NCBI GenBank assembly: GCA_020721025.1
Contig: DYNO01000033.1
Span: forward strand, 2,143 to 18,796
DNA: 16,654 nt
Direction of reading: 5' to 3'
Source: Thiomargarita sp.
Lineage (GTDB): Bacteria > Pseudomonadota > Gammaproteobacteria > Beggiatoales > Beggiatoaceae
A program made the position numbers and the translations under genes. Of the stretch, positions 7,176 to 14,525 are shown one piece after another. A model generated the notes under the pieces. That model was given only the letters and a program-made list of their open reading frames with translations. It did no database searches and was not told the DNA's origin. Within the stretch, counting starts at the first letter, position 1. Each line of letters begins with the position of its first letter.

Positions 7176-9014
7176 ATGTTGAATCAATCATTTGATGCAA
7201 AATCGTTTATTAAGACATTGACCAATAAGCCCGGCGTGTATTTAATGTTGGATATGACCAATACCGTTATTTATGTGGGCAAGGCAAAAAATCTAAAAAA
7301 ACGCGTTGCCAGTTATTTTACTCAATCTCAAACAATTTCTTCTAAAACCAAAGTATTGGTCGCACAAATTGTACAAATTGAGGTTATCATCACACATACG
7401 GAAAATGAAGCCTTAATTTTAGAAAATACGCTGATTAAGCAACATCAACCACGCTATAATATTTTACTGCGAGACGATAAAACCTATCCATATATTTTAT
7501 TATCAAACCATCCGTTTCCACGCCTTAGTCTGCATCGCGGGGCAAAACGCGATAAAAATCATTATTTTGGTCCCTATCCTCACGCCAGTAGTGTACAGGA
7601 AAGTTTACAATTACTCCAAAAACTTTTTTTGATTCGTCTTTGTCATGACAGCTACTTTCGCCATCGCTCGCGCCCCTGTTTACAATATCAAATTCAACGC
7701 TGTACCGCGCCCTGTGTGGGTCTCATTGATGCTGAAAGTTATGCTGAAGATGTGCATCATGCCACGTTATTGTTAGAAGGTAAAAGTCATGCAATTATTG
7801 AAAAACTGGTGATAAAAATGCGAGAGGCGGCAAAACAGTTAAAATTTGAAAAAGCGGCAAAATATCGAGACCAAATCAACCAGTTACGCACGTTACAAGA
7901 AAAACAATATGTCAGCACGGAAGGTGGTAACGTAGATGTGATCGCCAGTGTGGTACAAAATAATGTGGGTTGTGTGCAAGTGTTGACCATTCGTGATGGG
8001 CGACAATTGGGCAGTCGAGCATTTTTTCCTGTGCATATTGAAGGAGTTGACGAAATAGCCTTGCTCAATGCTTTTTTACCGCAGTATTATTTGAATTCTC
8101 GTCGCGATTTTCCCGATGAAATTGTGATTAATCAAACACTTAAAGATGAAAATTTACTAAAAACGGTCATTAGTCAACAAGCGGGCAAAAATATCCATTT
8201 ACATGCAAAAGTGCGTAGTGCGCGGGCAAAATGGTTGGCGATGACCGTGGAAAATGCACAGGCAAGTTTGCTGCAAAAACAACCATCGCATTACCGAGAT
8301 CGCTTGACAGATTTAACCAACTTATTGAAATTAGAGAGTTTGCCGCGGCAAATGGAATGTTTCGACATCAGTCACACTCAGGGCGAGGCAACTGTGGCTT
8401 CTTGCGTGGTTTTTGACAGTGAGGGGGCGATGTTGAGTGCTTATCGGCGGTTTAACATTGCGAATATTACGCCCGGTGACGATTATGCGGCAATGCGGCA
8501 AGCAATAACCCGTCGTTATGCGAGGCAACAGAAAGAAGGGGGACAATTGCCAGAAATTCTGTTTATCGACGGAGGCAAGGGTCAGGTTAAAATCGCTCAA
8601 GAGGTTTTATGTGAATTGCAACTTGATGATCAAATTAGAATTATTGGAGTTGCCAAAGGGGTGGAGCGTAAGCTCGGATTGGAAACTTTGATTTTAGCCC
8701 CGTTCGATGGCATTTCGGCGCAAACGCTGCATTTAAGACAAAATTCTCCCGCATTGCATTTAATTCAGCAAATTCGTGATGAAGCCCATCGTTTTGCATT
8801 GACTGGACATCGGGGGCGGCGGGAAAAACAGAGAAAAATCTCGATGTTAGAAGAAATTGAAGGCATTGGTGCGAAGCGTAGGCAACAGTTGATCAGCTAT
8901 TTTGGTGGATTGCAAGGGGTGATGCGGGCGGGGGTGGAAGGTTTAGCCAGTGTACCGGGCATCAGTCGGCAATTGGCGCAACGGATATACAATTTTTTTA
9001 CCCATTCATCATAA
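7176..9014 (+). CDS. uvrC: Excinuclease ABC subunit UvrC
   Basis: UvrC makes both incisions in nucleotide excision repair after UvrAB loads on damaged DNA. The 612 residues cover the full family: GIY-YIG nuclease (GVY at 20-22, YVG at 33-35, Arg43, Glu83), a four-Cys cluster (156, 168, 176, 180) matching the UvrC iron-sulfur site, the UVR domain for UvrB (about 205-245), and the RNase H-like 5' nuclease with ECFDISH (Asp397), FIDGGKGQ (Asp465) and DEAHRFA (His538). Two helix-hairpin-helix motifs follow (EIEGIGAKRR and SVPGISRQLA). All key residues are intact. A weak AAGAAG site precedes the start; TATTAT at 7133-7138 could be a -10 box. In many gammaproteobacteria pgsA or uvrY is next to it; neither is here. 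Confidence 0.98.
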   Translation: MLNQSFDAKSFIKTLTNKPGVYLMLDMTNTVIYVGKAKNLKKRVASYFTQSQTISSKTKVLVAQIVQIEVIITHTENEALILENTLIKQHQPRYNILLRDDKTYPYILLSNHPFPRLSLHRGAKRDKNHYFGPYPHASSVQESLQLLQKLFLIRLCHDSYFRHRSRPCLQYQIQRCTAPCVGLIDAESYAEDVHHATLLLEGKSHAIIEKLVIKMREAAKQLKFEKAAKYRDQINQLRTLQEKQYVSTEGGNVDVIASVVQNNVGCVQVLTIRDGRQLGSRAFFPVHIEGVDEIALLNAFLPQYYLNSRRDFPDEIVINQTLKDENLLKTVISQQAGKNIHLHAKVRSARAKWLAMTVENAQASLLQKQPSHYRDRLTDLTNLLKLESLPRQMECFDISHTQGEATVASCVVFDSEGAMLSAYRRFNIANITPGDDYAAMRQAITRRYARQQKEGGQLPEILFIDGGKGQVKIAQEVLCELQLDDQIRIIGVAKGVERKLGLETLILAPFDGISAQTLHLRQNSPALHLIQQIRDEAHRFALTGHRGRREKQRKISMLEEIEGIGAKRRQQLISYFGGLQGVMRAGVEGLASVPGISRQLAQRIYNFFTHSS

Positions 9015-9017
9015 TTT

Positions 9018-9077
9018 GGTAGTGAGCAGTTATGAGTTAAATCAAATAATTATCTTAAATCAATGCTGAACACTACC
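9018..9077. terminator. Possible bidirectional terminator hairpin between convergent genes
   Basis: GGTAGTG (9018-9024) pairs with CACTACC (9071-9077), and AGCA/TGCT extends the stem past a GAA bulge. CTTTT follows on the plus strand. It sits between the uvrC stop and the convergent DUF4124 gene. The long loop (about 35 nt) makes a classical terminator doubtful. Confidence 0.3.
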
Positions 9078-9101
9078 CTTTTAAATGCTACCAGATTAGG
9101 C

Positions 9102-9578
9102 TTACTTTTTTGGAGGGGCAGGTTCTTCTTTGGGAGCAGCGGCTTTTACTCCATCACAATAAGTTTTGATGTACGCTTTTTCAGTCGCAATCCGTTGTTT
9201 TCGAGCAGTTTCATCCATTGGCACCGCTTTGCCGGGATTGGCAGAATCTAATGTTACCACTTCGCTTTTCGATTCCAACACTTGCAAATCTTGCATCGCT
9301 TTCTGACAATTCGCATTTTTTTCCGCCATCATTTTTTCAGCATCGTCTTGGCTCTCGGTAGCCGCACTTTCATCGGTTTTTTGTTCCGGTTTCGGTTGGG
9401 AACCTTCGGCGGCAGCAGACGGTACCCCCTTGATTTCCTTCACTTCCACCTTAATTCCCGCAGGTGGAGGCGTTTGAGTATATTGCATATTGCCTTCTTC
9501 ATCCACCCAACGATATAATTCTTCTGCATACAACGAGTTAGCGCACAACAATAACGCGAGTAAATACCATGATTTCAT
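9102..9578 (-). CDS. Secreted DUF4124 domain protein
   Basis: A 158-residue exported protein. A signal peptide (MKSWYLLALLLCANSLYA|EEL) is followed at once by the DUF4124 motif LYRWVDEEGNMQYTQTPPP, typical of small periplasmic proteins of gammaproteobacteria. The middle is low-complexity and rich in Ala, Glu and Ser; the C-terminal half has two Cys (in NANCQKAMQDL and IKTYCDGVK) that could form a disulfide, then a Pro/Lys-rich tail. Function is unknown for the family. GAGGA lies 7 nt before the ATG. It is convergent with uvrC and lies downstream of pyrE on the same strand with a 147-nt gap, so it probably has its own promoter. Confidence 0.88.
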   Translation of the reverse strand: MKSWYLLALLLCANSLYAEELYRWVDEEGNMQYTQTPPPAGIKVEVKEIKGVPSAAAEGSQPKPEQKTDESAATESQDDAEKMMAEKNANCQKAMQDLQVLESKSEVVTLDSANPGKAVPMDETARKQRIATEKAYIKTYCDGVKAAAPKEEPAPPKK

Positions 9579-9680
9579 AAAACAATCCTCTGAGTGATGT
9601 CAGTAAAAAATAATGTTACGCAGTTGCTTATTTCTAGTTAAATCAACGAGTTCAATTCTAAAAATGTAATTCAGATGAAT

Positions 9681-9710
9681 ATTTGCTATCAAAGCCACGA
9701 GATGGCAAAT
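9681..9710. repeat. 10-bp stem / 10-nt loop hairpin downstream of pyrE
   Basis: ATTTGCTATC pairs over all ten positions (one G-T wobble) with GATGGCAAAT across a 10-nt loop. It lies 16 nt beyond the pyrE stop. There is no T-run on either side, so it may be an mRNA 3' end structure rather than a classical terminator. Confidence 0.5.
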
Positions 9711-9725
9711 TTAACAATAATTCAT

Positions 9726-10361
9726 TTAACAACCATATTGATCACGGTATCGTTGAATCGCTTCAAGTATCCCTTTTTGATCTGGTTGTTGGGCAAGGTA
9801 ATGGATTAAATCATCCAGTTGAATAATACTCACGACCGGACAAATCTGTTCAACTTCTTGAATTGCCGATAATTGTCCTTGTCCACGTTCCTGACGATTG
9901 AGAGCAATAACCACGCCTGCAAGTTGGGCTTGATGCCGATGTATCAGTTCAACCGACTCCCGAATGGCAGTTCCCGCGCTAATGACATCATCAACTAATA
10001 GCACCCGTCCTTGCAAGGTTGCCCCAACAATTTGCCCGCCTTCACCGTGATCTTTCACTTCCTTGCGATTAAAACAATAAGGAAAATCATGATGATACTG
10101 ATCTGCCAACGCAATTGCGGTCGTAGCCACCAACGGAATTCCCTTGTAAGCAGGTCCAAAAAGCACCTCAAATTGCAATGTAGAATGTTCAATTGCCGCG
10201 GCATAAAATCGTCCCAACTGCGCCAATATTTTACCCGTATTAAACAAGCCCGCGTTGAAAAAATATGGACTTTGCCGACCTGATTTCAGGGTAAATGTAC
10301 CAAAACGTAACACTTGGTGTGCAATCGCAAATTCGATAAATTGTTGTTGATAGTCTTGCAT
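9726..10361 (-). CDS. pyrE: Orotate phosphoribosyltransferase PyrE
   Basis: PyrE makes orotidine 5'-monophosphate from orotate and PRPP, the fifth step of UMP synthesis, in the cytoplasm. The 211 residues match the family length. Seen are FTLKSGRQSPYFFN (Lys26), GPAYKGIPL (Lys73), the catalytic loop NRKEVKDHGEGG (98-109) and the PRPP-binding motif VLLVDDVISAGTA (120-132). All expected basic and acidic residues are present. No good Shine-Dalgarno sequence lies before the ATG. There is no rph neighbour or obvious attenuator as in E. coli. It is divergent from the OmpA-domain lipoprotein across 280 nt. Confidence 0.97.
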   Translation of the reverse strand: MQDYQQQFIEFAIAHQVLRFGTFTLKSGRQSPYFFNAGLFNTGKILAQLGRFYAAAIEHSTLQFEVLFGPAYKGIPLVATTAIALADQYHHDFPYCFNRKEVKDHGEGGQIVGATLQGRVLLVDDVISAGTAIRESVELIHRHQAQLAGVVIALNRQERGQGQLSAIQEVEQICPVVSIIQLDDLIHYLAQQPDQKGILEAIQRYRDQYGC

Positions 10362-10481
10362 GGTATGGGTTGCAGTGTTTATGTTACAATGAAATTATGT
10401 TGTGATACCAACTGATTAGATTTTGATGAATTTCTATTCAATTGACTCATTTTATAACATTTGCAGTAAAATAACCGAATA

Positions 10482-10542
10482 AAGAATTATCTCTGCGGAA
10501 ATATTTATGTGATATATTCGTTCAATCTTTTAGATAATTCTT
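10482..10542. repeat. Nested inverted repeat in the pyrE/lipoprotein intergenic region
   Basis: AAGAATTATCT (10482-10492) and AGATAATTCTT (10532-10542) form a perfect 11-bp stem. Inside it CGGAAATAT and ATATATTCG pair again with one mismatch and one wobble. It lies 100 nt before the lipoprotein start and could be a regulatory structure or a small mobile remnant. Confidence 0.6.
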
Positions 10543-10641
10543 AAATTTCAACCGGTTAGTTTCATCAGTTTTCAACCACGATCTATCAACACCTACCCAA
10601 ATATCACAAGTTTTGTATAACCACCTCTTAAATGGATTATT

Positions 10642-11862
10642 ATGCGATTACTTGCACTTCTCTCAATAGCCACGCTATTTTTGCTAAATTCCTGCGCGAC
10701 GCAACCGCGTAAAAACTTGACATCACCTATGGAATTTAAGTCTGCGATTCACTCGTTAGCCCATGATTTGTTCACTCAACTTGATAATTCTCAAGGTGTT
10801 TTGGGCAGGCTTGCTCAAATTCCGGACGGGGCATCGAACTCACAAAAAACAGTGTTAATCGATCCGTTTATTGATTCCCTTAGCGGTGAAAGTGTTAAAG
10901 CGGGTTTACAAGTTCAGAACCTCTTGATTGAAAACGTAAGTATGCATTTCAAACAATTTGCTTTGTCCCCGCTCACCCCGGATAAATTGACTCAAGCTCA
11001 TTATGTGATGGCGGGAATTATTTACTTGGATGATTACCAGAATGAGGATAAGCGTTATCATGTTGCCGCTTCAATTTTTCAAGCAGACACGGGGAAAATT
11101 GTAGCACAATCAGAAAGTTGGATTGAAAATAAAAACTTGGATTATACACCTGTGCCAATTTACAAAGATAATCCGATGTACATGCTCAAAGACCCGTTGT
11201 TAAAGGGAATGATTGAAACGGCGAAAAATCCGGTGGGTGCGTATGCACAACGTGGTTATTTTGCGGCATTGAAGGCACAGGCGGTGACGGTGGAAGCCAC
11301 AGCCGCTTATGAGCAAAAAGATTATCCTAAGGCAATGAATTTATTTCAAAAAGCGATAGATCAAACGCAAGGACAGACCATGAAGGCTTATTCTGGACTG
11401 TACCAAACTTATTTGAAAATGAAGAAGTTAGCTGAAGCAGAACAAGTGTTTGCCACTTTATTTGCGTTGGGGGTGAGCAACAATAATATCAGTGTGCGTT
11501 TTCTGTTTTCGGTCAATTCTGTGGAATTTGTGGATAATTTAGAATTGCGAACTCAATATGCTTTTTGGCTCCGCCAAATTGGAAAGTATTTTAGAAACAA
11601 TAAGTTATGTACTAAAATTGCCGGTCACAGCAGTTTATCGGGTTCAGAGAAGTATAACGAAGATTTGTCATTAAAACGGGCGCAGCAGATTTTGCATCTG
11701 TTACAACAGCATTTTCCTGCTATCCATAAGCGGGCGAGTGCGGTAGGCAAGGGATTCAAAGAAACTATTGTTGGTTCGGGGACGGATGATTCTCGTGACG
11801 TAGTTGACCGGCGGGTCGAGTTTGTGATCGTGAATTGTGCACAACTCCATCTCCCTCTGTAG
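10642..11862 (+). CDS. Lipoprotein with TPR segment and C-terminal OmpA-like domain
   Basis: A 406-residue lipoprotein. The signal peptide ends in lipobox LLNSC with Cys18 as the lipidated residue; Ala19 at +2 suggests outer-membrane sorting. Residues about 30-165 look like a FlgO/CsgG-type alpha-beta domain (VLIDPFIDSLSGE, HYVMAGIIYLDDY, VAASIFQADTGKIVAQS); this is an inference from pattern. A TPR-like pair follows (about 216-275, AAYEQKDYPKAMNLFQKAI). The OmpA-like domain (about 285-398) has IAGHSSLSG, YNEDLSLKRA (Arg346), VGSGTDD and DRRVEFVIV. The Asp of the usual GHTD motif, which binds diaminopimelate, is Ser331, while Arg346 is kept. It stands alone between pyrE and ugd with structured DNA on both sides. 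A likely envelope role; the exact function is unknown. Confidence 0.85.
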   Translation: MRLLALLSIATLFLLNSCATQPRKNLTSPMEFKSAIHSLAHDLFTQLDNSQGVLGRLAQIPDGASNSQKTVLIDPFIDSLSGESVKAGLQVQNLLIENVSMHFKQFALSPLTPDKLTQAHYVMAGIIYLDDYQNEDKRYHVAASIFQADTGKIVAQSESWIENKNLDYTPVPIYKDNPMYMLKDPLLKGMIETAKNPVGAYAQRGYFAALKAQAVTVEATAAYEQKDYPKAMNLFQKAIDQTQGQTMKAYSGLYQTYLKMKKLAEAEQVFATLFALGVSNNNISVRFLFSVNSVEFVDNLELRTQYAFWLRQIGKYFRNNKLCTKIAGHSSLSGSEKYNEDLSLKRAQQILHLLQQHFPAIHKRASAVGKGFKETIVGSGTDDSRDVVDRRVEFVIVNCAQLHLPL

Positions 11863-11872
11863 AAAAATTGAA

Positions 11873-11998
11873 AATCAGAAATTAAGCAGTAACATCAGCA
11901 GCGACTGACTGAACAGGGTAAAATAGGCAAATATTTAAAATATCTTTATTTTTATCAATAAGATAATATTTGTCATCAAACATTTTTAATTTCTGATT
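11873..11998. repeat. 126-bp nested inverted repeat between the lipoprotein gene and ugd
   Basis: AATCAGAAATTAA (11873-11885) is perfectly complementary to TTAATTTCTGATT (11986-11998). Inside, GGCAAATATT (11926-11935) pairs with AATATTTGTC (11965-11974, one wobble), and ATCTT/AAGAT extends this stem to a 13-nt loop. It begins 10 nt after the lipoprotein stop and ends 31 nt before ugd, filling the gap. It could be a transcript-end structure, a ugd leader or a small palindromic mobile element. Confidence 0.65.
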
Positions 11999-12029
11999 AT
12001 TTTCCATAATTTAACGTGACAGGATATTT

Positions 12030-13373
12030 ATGCGAGTAACAATTTTTGGTTCAGGTTATGTGGGCTTGGTGACCGGTACTTGTTTGGCAGATGTGGGTAA
12101 TGACGTGCTGTGTGTTGATGTCGATGCCAGAAAAATTGAATTTTTACAACAAGGTATCGTGCCGATTCATGAACCTGGATTGGAAGAATTGGTCAAACGT
12201 AATGTGGAATCCAGCCGGCTACAATTCGATCTCGATACGATAAAAGCAGTGGAATATGGCGAAATACAATGTATTGCCGTCGGTACGCCGCCCGATGAAG
12301 ATGGATCAGCCGATTTGCAGTATGTGTTACAAGTAGCTGAGACAATTGGAAAATACATGAATGGCTATAAGTTGATCATAGATAAATCGACTGTCCCCGT
12401 AGGTACTGCGGATAAAGTGCGTCAGACGGTGCAGGCAGCATTGGATCGGCGTGGTGTGACTTATGAATTCGACGTTGTTTCTAATCCGGAATTTCTCAAG
12501 GAAGGCGCGGCGATAGATGATTTTATGAAGCCTGATCGCATTGTGATTGGGATTGAAGCGAATCGCGTGCGACCGGAAGAAATTATGCGGGAATTATATG
12601 CACCGTTTAACCGCAATCATGACAGATTAATCATCATGGATGTGCGCTCTGCGGAATTAACCAAATATGCTGCAAATGCGATGTTGGCGACTAAAATCAG
12701 TTTTATGAACGAAATCGCAACAATTGCTGAATACGTTGGGGCGGATATCGAGCAAGTACGGGTTGGTATCGGTTCTGACCCGCGCATTGGTTTTCATTTT
12801 ATCTATCCCGGCATCGGTTATGGGGGATCGTGTTTTCCCAAAGATGTACAAGCGTTAAAACGCACCGCGCAACAGTTGGGTCTCGTTCCCAAAATGTTAG
12901 AAGCTGTAGAAGAGGTTAATTATCAGCAACGCGCATTATTTTTCGATAAAATTCAAAAGCATTTCGACAATAATTTGCAAGGACGGCGGTTTGCGTTGTG
13001 GGGGCTGACATTTAAGCCAAATACCGATGATATGCGGGAAGCACCGAGTCGCACCTTGATGGAATCGTTGTGGCAACATGGGGCAATCGTGCAAGCCTAT
13101 GATCCTAAAGGAATGTCAGAGACGGCGCGGATTTATGGTAATCGTAATAATTTGATTTTATGTGATAAACCAGAAGCAACGTTGCAAGATGCTGATGCGT
13201 TGATTATTGCGACAGAATGGCGAGTATTTCGCAGTCCTAATTTTGCCTTGGTGAAGAACTTATTGAAATCACCAGTGATTTTTGATGGACGTAATATTTA
13301 CGAGCCGCAGCGCATGAAAAAACTCGGTTTTACTTACTACGCAATTGGACGGGGTGATTCATGGCATCCTTAA
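12030..13373 (+). CDS. ugd: UDP-glucose 6-dehydrogenase Ugd
   Basis: Oxidises UDP-glucose to UDP-glucuronate with two NAD+, feeding capsule, exopolysaccharide and lipopolysaccharide synthesis in the cytoplasm. The 447 residues have the N-terminal Rossmann motif GSGYVG (7-12), HEPGLEELV, GTPPDEDGSADL, STVPVGTADKV, NPEFLKEGAAIDDFMKPDR, LTKYAANAMLATKISFMNE (Lys222, Asn227) and the catalytic GIGYGGSCFPKD with Cys268. The C-terminal UDP-binding half (GLTFKPNTDDMREAPS, DGRNIYEPQ) is complete. AGGA lies 5 nt before the ATG. No sugar-polymer genes are next to it here, so it seems to be transcribed alone, behind a structured intergenic region. Confidence 0.97.
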   Translation: MRVTIFGSGYVGLVTGTCLADVGNDVLCVDVDARKIEFLQQGIVPIHEPGLEELVKRNVESSRLQFDLDTIKAVEYGEIQCIAVGTPPDEDGSADLQYVLQVAETIGKYMNGYKLIIDKSTVPVGTADKVRQTVQAALDRRGVTYEFDVVSNPEFLKEGAAIDDFMKPDRIVIGIEANRVRPEEIMRELYAPFNRNHDRLIIMDVRSAELTKYAANAMLATKISFMNEIATIAEYVGADIEQVRVGIGSDPRIGFHFIYPGIGYGGSCFPKDVQALKRTAQQLGLVPKMLEAVEEVNYQQRALFFDKIQKHFDNNLQGRRFALWGLTFKPNTDDMREAPSRTLMESLWQHGAIVQAYDPKGMSETARIYGNRNNLILCDKPEATLQDADALIIATEWRVFRSPNFALVKNLLKSPVIFDGRNIYEPQRMKKLGFTYYAIGRGDSWHP

Positions 13374-13481
13374 ATTTAGCGAAGTAATTTCGTCATGGGG
13401 AGTTGCGCACTGATAAAAATAATTGCCATTAAAACAATACGTTATGACGATTACTTTTTAATGAATTATTTAAGATGTTTG

Positions 13482-13510
13482 ATAGGTAACAGCCTGTTTT
13501 CAAAACCTAT
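13482..13510. repeat. Double palindrome in the gap downstream of ugd
   Basis: ATAGGT (13482-13487) pairs with ACCTAT (13505-13510), and the loop holds a second palindrome AACAG-C-CTGTT (13488-13498). The gap 13374-13694 (321 bp) has no gene I can support. It carries this and two further inverted repeats listed below and leads to a broken tnpB start. Confidence 0.6.
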
Positions 13511-13561
13511 TTCATTTATCTATGCGTAACTTCTCATAAAAAGATTGTTGGAAACAGTTGA

Positions 13562-13613
13562 GGTATAGAACAGGTTTGACATCTTTAAAACCAAACCGAA
13601 CCGAGTCTATACC
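13562..13613. repeat. 8-bp inverted repeat with inner hairpin
   Basis: GGTATAGA (13562-13569) and TCTATACC (13606-13613) are perfect complements. Inside, GGTTT (13573-13577) can pair with AAACC (13588-13592). ACAGGTTTGACATCT (13570-13584 area) is also partly complementary to the palindrome near 13474-13498, so the units may share an origin. Confidence 0.6.
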
Positions 13614-13638
13614 AAAAAAGCATTGACAGGTAAAGCAT

Positions 13639-13674
13639 GTCACATTAGAATCCTCACCATGACTGAAATGTGAC
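13639..13674. repeat. 8-bp inverted repeat just upstream of the tnpB remnant
   Basis: GTCACATT (13639-13646) and AATGTGAC (13667-13674) are perfect complements with a 20-nt loop. The repeat ends 6 nt before the GAGGGAG ribosome-binding site of the tnpB remnant. Subterminal hairpins are typical of IS200/IS605 left ends, so this may be the old element end. Confidence 0.6.
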
Positions 13675-13694
13675 GCAACTGAGGGAGTTAAGCG

Positions 13695-13877
13695 ATGTTA
13701 TTGGCACATAAAATTGAACTCCAACCCAATGAAGCACAACATCTGAATAAAGCCTGTGACACGGTAAGACATTGTTACAATCAACTGCTTGAACATTTTA
13801 GCAAGAAAGAAAACTCGTTCTCACTTCTTCGCAAAAGTTTGGTGTGTTTGGCAATCGGTTACGCACTGAAAAGTTGA
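13695..13877 (+). pseudogene. Truncated TnpB (IS200/IS605 family) N-terminus
   Basis: The first 40 or so residues (MLLAHKIELQPNEAQHLNKA, then CDTVRHCYNQLLEHFSKKEN) match the N-terminal helix-turn-helix start of TnpB/OrfB transposon nucleases. After that the reading turns into SLLRKSLVCLAIGYALKS and stops at residue 60; TnpB is normally about 370-430 residues, so the RuvC and zinc-finger parts are gone. The start is well made: GAGGGAG sits 7 nt before the ATG. In another frame the DNA from about 13826 reads FGVFGNRLRTEKLKSYIRMR (stop at 13936), suggesting a frameshift or a junction with other DNA. No TnpA is present. It should be inactive. Confidence 0.65.
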
Positions 13878-13895
13878 AGAGTTACATCCGGATGC

Positions 13896-14087
13896 GTGAA
13901 CCAATTCGTTTTAGCGGTGGTTTGGGCAAAAACTGAGCAGGCAGAGTTTCCATACATCGCTGAAATTAATGGACAATCTTGGCGACTTCGGATCAACGAT
14001 TTTCCTAAACAACCGCTTTATACTCTGTTTATTGATGATCAAGAAATCGGCAATTTTGATGAATGGTCTCTGGCTTGGCAACGGTAA
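13896..14087 (+). CDS. Small conserved-looking protein, function unknown
   Basis: A 63-residue frame starting with GTG, in the same frame as the tnpB remnant but after its stop. From about residue 19 it reads YIAEINGQSWRLRINDFP and then PLYTLFIDDQEIGNFDEW, a compact beta-rich pattern I associate with small hypothetical proteins of cyanobacteria and sulfur bacteria. No membrane segment, Cys or catalytic motif is visible. The first 15 residues are less convincing and the ribosome-binding site is weak (GGAT), so the true start is uncertain or the gene lost its 5' end to the mobile-element remnant. A 9-bp inverted repeat follows 8 nt after the stop. Confidence 0.55.
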   Translation: MNQFVLAVVWAKTEQAEFPYIAEINGQSWRLRINDFPKQPLYTLFIDDQEIGNFDEWSLAWQR

Positions 14088-14095
14088 AATAGCTT

Positions 14096-14133
14096 GAAAC
14101 CTGATTGGGTATTTTTAAAATCTGTCAGGTTTC
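14096..14133. repeat. Palindromic repeat GAAACCTGA...TCAGGTTTC
   Basis: A perfect 9-bp inverted repeat with a 20-nt loop. Its right part, AATCTGTCAGGTTTC (14119-14133), occurs again in reverse orientation at 16005-16019. This suggests a dispersed REP-like or miniature element family. No T-run follows, so a terminator role is less likely. Confidence 0.7.
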
Positions 14134-14197
14134 GCAGCGGGTTTTAAATAACTACCTTACTGAATTCTCTCACTTTTAAACTATTTAGGAATAAGTC

Positions 14198-14509
14198 ATG
14201 AAAGGTGCGCTCTCCGGGTTGATGAAACAAGCCCAACAAATGCAGGAAAAGTTGAAAAAAGTTCAAGAAGAATTAGCTACCATGGAAGTTACTGGGGAAT
14301 CAGGCGCGGGCATGGTGAGCGTGGTAATGACTGGTCGTCATGATGTCAAACGTGTGGTAATTGATCCCAACTTGTTGAAAGAAGACAAAGAAATGTTAGA
14401 AGATTTGCTCGCCGCCGCGGTGAATGATGCCGTGCGTAAGGTGGAAAAAACCAGTCAAGAAAAACTGTCGTCGCTCTCCCTGCCCGCAGGTATGAACTTT
14501 CCTTTTTAA
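14198..14509 (+). CDS. ybaB: YbaB/EbfC family nucleoid-associated protein
   Basis: A 103-residue DNA-binding protein. The N-terminal amphipathic helix (LMKQAQQMQEKLKKVQEELA), the central beta-sheet (VTGESGAGMVSVVMTGRHDVKRVVID) and the C-terminal helix ending in LSLPAGMNFPF are the complete family layout; it acts as a tweezer-like dimer on DNA. AGGA lies 8 nt before the ATG. In most gammaproteobacteria the order is dnaX-ybaB-recR. Here neither flanks it: a tnpB remnant lies upstream and a methyltransferase gene follows after 16 nt, probably in one transcript. Confidence 0.95.
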   Translation: MKGALSGLMKQAQQMQEKLKKVQEELATMEVTGESGAGMVSVVMTGRHDVKRVVIDPNLLKEDKEMLEDLLAAAVNDAVRKVEKTSQEKLSSLSLPAGMNFPF

Positions 14510-14525
14510 ATTTCAGATAACAATC

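Noticed and set aside
9063..9518. Plus-strand open frames opposite the DUF4124 gene
   Set aside because: They are frames opposite a gene with a clear signal peptide, ribosome-binding site and domain; composition is not protein-like.
13374..13694. CRISPR array or guide-RNA locus
   Set aside because: The inverted repeats differ from each other in sequence and spacing; there are no regular direct repeats and no cas genes.
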